Made by a program: the position numbers and the translations under genes
The notes under the pieces: generated by a model
Seen by the model: the letters and a program-made list of their open reading frames with translations, nothing else
Databases searched by the model: none
Told to the model about the DNA's origin: nothing
NCBI GenBank assembly: GCA_013399115.1
Contig: VXAA01000173.1
Coordinates: forward strand, 322,474 to 386,473
Length of the DNA: 64,000 nucleotides
Origin: Anseranas semipalmata
Lineage: Eukaryota; Chordata; Aves; Anseriformes; Anseranatidae
Direction: 5' to 3'
In this document: piece after piece, positions 57,961 through 64,000 of the stretch
Numbering within the stretch: the first letter of the stretch is position 1
How the letters are laid out: each line of letters starts with the position of its first letter

Positions 57961-59339
57961 GTCTCCTCTATTCACCATCAGGAGCAAACATCCCCAACAG
58001 CAGGGGAAGAGCAGCCATATGGGGTAGACACCCACCCCAGTGACCAAACTACAAAGGCAAACTCCGCATACCACCCAGGCAAAAGCACTCAGTAAATCCT
58101 CCACCTCTCCAAAGTGAGAGCAGAGCACGGCATCCACGATGTGGTGCTGGATCAGGACAATTCGGGCACCCACAGGCTGAGTTGGACCACAGGGGTTATC
58201 CAAGCTGCACTTGAGAACTGGCTTTGTGCACGTAAAGGCTGAGGGACAGCAGGGCTGAAGGTGTTTCACTTGGGGATGCTTGTGAGCAAGGAAAAAAAAT
58301 CAACAGTACTGTCTCTCAAGCACTGACAGAATATGCTTGCCTTGAGGTTACCAGGAAATTTCCATTATTGCAAGTACAAATAAAGGAAATCACAAGAAAT
58401 CTACCTTCTACCAGTAAGGCAGGCTTCAGCTTAGGCATAAGGAGTTAATTTACAGCCACCCAAAGCTTTGGTATCTTAAACCTTTCCAGTCTCTGGACAA
58501 GACGAGGAATAAGCATAGACAGTGTCAGACTGTGATCAGGAGGACAAAACACTGCAAACAGCTGTGCCTAATTTTAGCATCTGTTGGTTCTGTTTCTTCA
58601 GCACTTGGGGGGAGGCAGGGGGGCAGCCCTGTCACTCCCAGCTTATTAAAGACACAGCCAGAAGAAGAGAGGAGTGTTAAATCTCACCCTGAGATTAGCT
58701 CGTGGAAGAGAGCAAAAAAACAACCCAGCTAGGCACCGCTGACCAGCGACAGCATCCACTCGCTGCAGCGGGTCACCCCGTGCCCCCCTCACCCCCACCA
58801 TGCACAGGCTGTTTGTCACCTCTGCCCACCGTGCCACCAGACCCACGCACATTTATCACCAGTGGGTCTGGTGCAGCCCAACATCCCCCTCCTATATCTT
58901 TGCCCTTTCTGCCTTTTGATCAAGGTAACAGCATCTGCATCACCCCACAATCTGCCCTATTCCTTAGGGAGAGATGGGAGATGCGTCCAGCCATGCAGGG
59001 GGCTGACCAACGCTCTTCTCCCCACTGCATCCCTGCAGCCCAGGATGGGGAAGGGACTTGGGTGCCCAACGCAGGCTTGTTGGAGCCCACCAGGTCTCCT
59101 TGAGCCTCACCAAAGGAGCCCGGCGCTGGCAGGTTGGAGCTGACTGCTCGGCTCCATGCAAGCGCTGCTGCTGCCACCGCCAGGCTGAACCGAAAAAGTG
59201 AGGATAAAAACTGCATTAGCTCTGCCAGCTGACCCGGTTTGGTACCCAAAATACTTGGGCATTCCTACCCCCGTGCACCCCCAGTGCTCCCTGCCCGCAG
59301 TCTGAATTTAAGACACCCCACACGTCCGCAGGCTGTTTC

Positions 59340-59400
59340 TCCAGCGCTATAAATGCGCAGCCTAACGAGGCGAGAGCCGCAGGCAGACTCCGCTCCATGA
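59340..59400 (+). promoter_or_regulatory. Weak TATA-type promoter candidate
   Basis: A TATAAAT at 59348-59354 sits in a locally CpG-containing stretch (CGCTATAAATGCGCAG, then AACGAGGCGAGAGCCGC), with an ATG about 45 bases downstream at 59397. That ATG opens only a 31-codon frame. No gene follows, so this may be chance. Confidence 0.15.
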
Positions 59401-60451
59401 ACGAGCAGCAAAGCCTCCAACTGCTCCCAGGGGCTCCTAGGACACGGCTGCGATCTCTGCTCAAGTCACCTGGAACAACAGTGGCCAGTCATTAAAATAC
59501 ACACTCCACAGGGTAACAAGCCCACACGGACCAGAGGCAGGGACAGGCATGAGAGGAGCTGATAAGGCTCATCTGACTGCTAACGATTTTGTCTACGGTT
59601 ATTCTCGTGCAGCTGGGGACAAGTGGCTGTAGTCAGCCACTTGGCAGCTGGGGAGAAGGAAGCAGTTCTGCACTGCTGGGAATGGAGACACATCCAGCTC
59701 AGCACCCTGCCGCGCTCCCACATTTTCTCTCCTTGCTGGCAGAAGGTGTAAAGCTTGCCACGGACCAAGTCAGCATCCAGTGACATCTCTGGGGGACTGG
59801 CAGGGATGCTAAAGGGAGGGGTGGTAAAGAGCAGGGTTTCTTGCACAAGCGGCTTGAGGAAAGGATTTGAGCTCCTGCTGACAATCAAGCAACGCCTTAA
59901 TGTGCTGGCTGGATTTAGTTCCCTTTAAAGCAGCCAGGTCCCCTTGCCTGTTTGGCAGAGAGAAACTCTCACACAGCTGAAGGTAGAGCAGCCAGAGCTT
60001 ACCATCTCCCCTCATCTATCTTCACATGCCTAAGCCCTGCCAGCATGGACTAACCTCACTCTTTTACGATAGCCTGCACCACGGCAGCTTTGGGAAGCCT
60101 TGAGCAAGCGTGGGGCTCACAGTCGGTTCTCAAAGCACAACACATTCCCCACCACAAAGCAGACAACGGCCAAGCCTCAGCTCTCAGCCTCGCTTTCCAG
60201 TGGCTGCAAACTGCAGCCGAGCAGCTCCCAGTTTGCACTGGAAAAGGCAGAGGCAGATCCATCAGAGCACTGGTGCCCGGGCAAATCTGCCCAAGGACAC
60301 GCACGCTGCGCCAGCAGCTCCACCAGCTCGAGCTGATGCTGGCCAAACCAAGTTTTCAGCTTTGGGCTGCAAACCAGTGCCAAAAAAAAAAAAGCTCTTT
60401 CCAGAGTAGACCTGTTAGTCTGGAGGGAAAGACATTTCACGTGTCCCTTTG

Positions 60452-60489
60452 CCCCCCATACCACCACATACCCCCCATACCACCACGCA
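60452..60489. repeat. 19-bp tandem duplication, two copies
   Basis: CCCCCCATACCACCACATA is directly followed by a second copy that differs at one base near its 3' end (CCACGCA for CCACATA). It is a recent local duplication of C-rich sequence. Confidence 0.8.
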
Positions 60490-60654
60490 CCCCAGCTGGA
60501 AGGGGGATCTGCACCCCCATCTCCTTGGAATCCAGGCACCTCCACGCAACGCGGCTCCTTCCAGCCCACGTTCTCCGCAGAGACATGCAAAATCCCTCCT
60601 GTTGTCGCTGCCACACCGGCCATTATGCAAGTTCGGCTGTCTTAACTTGTTGCT

Positions 60655-60930
60655 GAGCACACAAGTGGGGCTGACATTTATTTAATCCTCATAGTAATGT
60701 TGACTGTGTACTTACTGAAACACCTCATGCTTATGGAAGACATTTGTTTCCAAGCAGCTTATGCTAAATTGCAGTGATATAAAGGAAACACTTATCCAAT
60801 ATTGACATTTACTGACTGGCAGCATACAGCTTGAATACTCATTTATGCTAGTGGAGGGGGCAGGGTAAAGCCTGAGAAGGAGAAGCCTTCATTTCTTGTC
60901 ATTTAATGAGTTAGACAATATTAAGTTAAT
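60655..60930. promoter_or_regulatory. Candidate cis-regulatory block (unproven)
   Basis: Unique AT-rich sequence with CATTTATTTAATCC, CATAGTAATG, GCTTATGCTAAATTGC, CCAATATTGAC, CTCATTTATGC and CATTTAATGAG. The TTTAATCCTCA word is also seen in MIR, so the left edge might be a very old repeat instead. Confidence 0.25.
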
Positions 60931-61409
60931 GCATGAATACCTGCTCAAAATGTAAGGTGGGACTCCAAACCTGATGGCTTCTCCCACTCACCAGGGGAAA
61001 ATGAAGCAATATTGGACCCACAGCACAGAGCTTTGATCCTTCATTCAAGAGTAAGTTTGAGAAAGTTTATCCCTTCCACCCTCGGCACACATTTAATTTG
61101 TAATTAGCAAGGCTCCTCTAGCTTTCCCGTGCACTGCTCAGCAGCACGCTTCCGAAAAAAAACATTGCTGAACTTATTCTGTATTCCCCCTCTCACAAAG
61201 ACAGGGCTGTTCACACAAACAGCACCCGAAATTTTCAGTCCTTAGGCACTGCAGCATCCAGCCAGACCCTGGCACGCCCAGGCAAGGTGCACACGACGCG
61301 GCTATGCCATGTGCCACACTGAAAATGACAACAACAGACCCAAGAACACGAACTCACGAGCACCTAGAGGTGAATTACCCACCAGCTGACCATGCACATA
61401 TCAAACCTG

Positions 61410-61525
61410 TGCGGCAATTCCACCAAGCACAATGTAATTGGAAACAAAAGACAGCATCTATTATCCTTGTTGAAAGTCTGATACGCTTGCATCGGTGGTT
61501 AATGAGCAGCAGTTATGGCAGAGCC
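61410..61525. promoter_or_regulatory. Candidate cis-regulatory block (unproven)
   Basis: CACAATGTAATTGG, ATCTATTATCCTTGTTG and GTGGTTAATGAGC fall within about 100 bases. CCTTGTTG is SOX-like and TAATTG/TTAATG are homeodomain-like. It is short and recognised by motif content only. Confidence 0.2.
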
Positions 61526-63929
61526 CTCAAAAACAATTATATCCTGCTCCACTGTGAGAGCCCAAAATGCTACAGACCAAAAGCTTGCTGTAGCTTCCGT
61601 TGCAAGCGGGGGCGTTGAACGAACACATTAAGACAAGATCTCATCCTGAAGTTAGCATCCGAATTTAACAATGCAAGTGTTCCACCTCCTACTTGCATAG
61701 CATGTGACATAAAAGAGGCAGGAGCCTAGAGGCCTCTGCCAGACGCATAACTCAAAGAATATTTCGGTTTTCAGCTGCTTAATACAGCTCAGTAAAAGGA
61801 AGAGCCGTGTAACAGCCAAGTGACCCACAGCTTCTTCTGCTGCCACCAGGGAAAGGCAAACACTTGGGCTGGGTCCTGCCAGCAAGGCAATGAACAGTCT
61901 CAGCTATACCCAAAAGACACATTGAACCAGGACATCTGTTGGGCCATGGTTTCCAAGGCCAGAAACCAGTGTTTGCTCTGTCCCACCACAATGCACAGAT
62001 CAGAAATGGATGTTCTCCTCTTCCCTCTCCCAACAGCCCGGAATGGAGGCATGCCCTGAGGTGCAGTGAAGCAGGGGAACAGAAATGCATGAGCTCTGAG
62101 TGCATGTCAGAATCCTGCTATTCAACCCTTGCCTGGAAAGAGCAACCCAGGCTTTAAGCTTAGTTTCTTCCCAGCCAAGAGAAAAGAAGTCCCGTGCATC
62201 TCCCGGCATGTTCGAAGGTAATTCTGCCGGGAATGGATTCTCACACCCCTGCCAACCCCCAGGCAGGGCAGACCACCCTACCTTAAAAACTTGCAGCTTC
62301 CCCAGCTGCCTCAAATCCCAGCAGATAAGCAAGAAACCTATTTACAACCAATTTGTTTCACTCCCTATTGGTTTATAAAATAAGCTTGTACTCAGTCACT
62401 ACTGCTCTGTCTCTCTCTGGCCAGAAGTAGCACCCAATGAAGTCAAAGGAAAGACTGGCATTGCTCCTGAACAGAAGCTAAATTAGGACCTTCATCAATT
62501 GTTGTTAATATATTTGCTGGTCTTAAATAAATAAAAATACAGGAGAAAGAAAATCTGTTAAATCCTACTGGAAGAATCTTGGAAGTGATGTAAAGCCAGT
62601 TCTCCAGCCGCAATTTCATCCAGTCCCCTCCACCCTGCATGCTGAGGAGCTGAATGCTAGGAGCGTGGTACAAACTTGCAAAACTGATCATTAAATCAGA
62701 GGTTTGAAGCGAGCCACACTCTCCCTCACAGTCTGCTTGTAAGAAAACTGTTTATTCAAAGACCTTGATCCTCAGCCAACTCACAACCTAAGGAGCACAT
62801 CAGCCTCTCCCCTTTATTTACGGCTACAAAAGAAGGAAGAGCATTAAGCCTTTTTATTCTAACATATGCAGTCCGACTACAGAGAGCCTGGGAGCTGGTG
62901 ACACACAGCGCTGGTAACCTGTCAGGCCTTTCAGTGCACGTTCCTACTCCAATTGGCATCCCTTTAAAAGGACAGGAAAGCACAGAAGTAACCGACATCT
63001 GCCTCAGATGTGCTGTGCAAGGTGCACAACTGCCCAGAGACCTCCACGCCACCTTGGAAGGGGAAGGTGGTAGGGGGGGACAGTGTTAGCATCAGGGCAG
63101 GTGTTTCTCCTTGCTTTCCTCCCTCTGGCAAAGGGCACCTGAACAAAGCCATAGCTCCTCCCTCTTGGTCTTTTCAAATTACCGAAACCTCGCAAGAAAA
63201 CCAGCTTGAGCAAAGTTGCCTGTGGTCCTCCTGCGAATCTCACTGCAGGAGGTACAGAAGGAAAATGGGGAAGCATGCAGAAATTAAATGGTGTTAAAAC
63301 AGACACTGGAAGAGGCAATCCCGCACTGTTCCCCCAGGACAGCACAGACTGGACGGCACTTCAGCATCCTTTCCTTGTACTTCCCTACCAGCCCCCAAGA
63401 TCGGAGATTCACCTGCTGGGTTTTGGAAACAGGCTGAGACGTTTCCCTTGCAAAATCACCCTGGTCTCTGCAGGGCAGGAGGAATCAGCTTTAAAGAGGG
63501 ATCATCACCACAGATTTCCAGGCTTCTCGTCAGCAGGCTCCATTTCGGCTCACGGTTGCTGAAGGCAGCACAACCCCCAAGTGCCCCATGCACCCACTGG
63601 GCTGCAGTGGGGAGCAAAGTCACCTTACACAGCCCTTACAGACACCTCCCAGCACTCCATAGGCTTGCATTTTTGTTCCCTGCCACCCACCAACCTTCCC
63701 TGTGATGCTAAAACCCTCATCAGGCTTTCCTGGCCCCAGGTGATGGTGGTGGGTAGAATTGGCCTGGTTTCACTCATCAGTGTAATTTCACCCTTCTCAC
63801 CTGGGGCCTGATGACAAGCCACTAGGAAGTTGAGCCACTGCTGCAAATAATGTCATGTCCCATCCGTTTGATTGCAAAGAATTTACTTCCAGGGAGGAAC
63901 CAAGCAAACTGTGAAGGAGAAAAACATAC

Positions 63930-63963
63930 CCTGCAACACCCGGAGAACTTGGTATTCATCGCC
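63930..63963 (-). other. Candidate internal coding exon at right edge
   Basis: Read on the minus strand, a pyrimidine-rich stretch ending in CCCTCAG is followed by 33-34 exonic bases and then a GTATGT donor. Taking the canonical GT donor gives a 34-nt exon. In phase 0 it reads GDEYQVLRVLQ. A second phase is also open, and the third meets a stop at once. Both splice sites are good by eye and the exon is compact, but I do not recognise the peptide, and an exon this short can arise by chance. If real, the gene is on the minus strand and the sequence to its left is intron or later exons. Confidence 0.35.
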
Positions 63964-64000
63964 CTGAGGGAAAGCAAACATGTCTTTGGAAAGCAATTCC

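Larger units (their letters stand above)
56001..64000. other. Non-coding stretch with a possible exon at the right edge, 56-64 kb
   Basis: No intact gene is recognisable. The 188-codon frame at 60090-60656(+) is opposed by frames of 148 and 96 codons and has no domain. It holds MIR/L3-like scraps (56.0, 56.7 kb), AT-rich blocks (56.25, 60.66, 61.4 kb), an A/GAAA tract (57.93 kb), a weak TATA-type site (59.35 kb), a 19-bp tandem duplication (60.45 kb) and the best exon candidate of the window at 63930-63963 on the minus strand. Confidence 0.6.

Noticed and set aside
60090..60656. 188-codon open frame on the plus strand
   Set aside because: It is in GC-rich sequence, opposed by a 148-codon frame, and crosses an A12 run and the 19-bp duplication. 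No domain is recognised.

Overview
The window is 64 kb of vertebrate nuclear DNA, most likely from a bird. The case is indirect. It has no Alu/B1-type SINE, L1 or intact LTR element, and I saw no CR1 3' end with its terminal tandem octamers. The interspersed repeats I recognise are short, decayed pieces that look like MIR or L3, families shared by amniotes. There are many homopolymers and small A-rich microsatellites. A turtle or crocodilian is possible but less likely, because CR1 is commoner there. No bacterial gene organisation, rRNA, tRNA, CRISPR array or recognisable intact protein-coding gene is visible.

All long open frames look like chance. The longest is 478 codons at 27316-28752(+), and the next are 235 codons at 34452-35159(+) and 222 codons at 16814-17482(-). 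They sit in GC-rich or A/T-tract sequence, have no recognisable domain, and conflict with open frames on the opposite strand. The window therefore reads as intronic or intergenic sequence. The best candidate for a true exon is a 33-34 nt segment on the minus strand at the right edge (63930-63963), with a good acceptor, donor and open frame. If it is real, the rest of the window could be intron of a minus-strand gene. A second minus-strand candidate lies at 33531-33612, and weaker plus-strand candidates lie at 15481-15622, 17369-17423 and 29395-29441. None matches a protein I can name.

Layout. 1-16 kb: AT-rich candidate regulatory blocks (4.3, 8.4-8.7, 10.4 and 14.0 kb), a (TTTA)-type low-complexity tract beside a perfect 14-bp hairpin (6.5 kb), and the best MIR-like relic (14.2 kb). 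16-29 kb: candidate regulatory blocks (16.3, 18.2-19.0, 25.9, 26.1-26.45, 28.7 kb), a second MIR-like relic with an expanded A tract (23.5 kb), a possible decayed hAT-type transposase on the minus strand (24.3-24.9 kb), a poly-A tract broken by a 51-N gap (25.24-25.34 kb), and a CpG-containing block with paired GC-rich dyads (27.7-28.1 kb). 29-45 kb: mostly featureless, moderately GC-rich sequence, with an AT-rich block at 35.4 kb, an 18-bp palindrome at 36.2 kb and MIR-like pieces at 39.5 and 40.2 kb. 45-64 kb: MIR/L3-like pieces (45.4, 50.8, 52.1, 56.0, 56.7 kb), a T35-to-A11 fold-back structure (50.5-50.7 kb), a POU-octamer cluster (54.7 kb), further AT-rich blocks, and the candidate exon at the right end.

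Conservation cannot be judged from one sequence, so every regulatory call is a hypothesis. I found no convincing new biological system. The most useful leads are the hAT-like relic, the right-edge exon, the octamer cluster, the fold-back element and the paired GC dyads.
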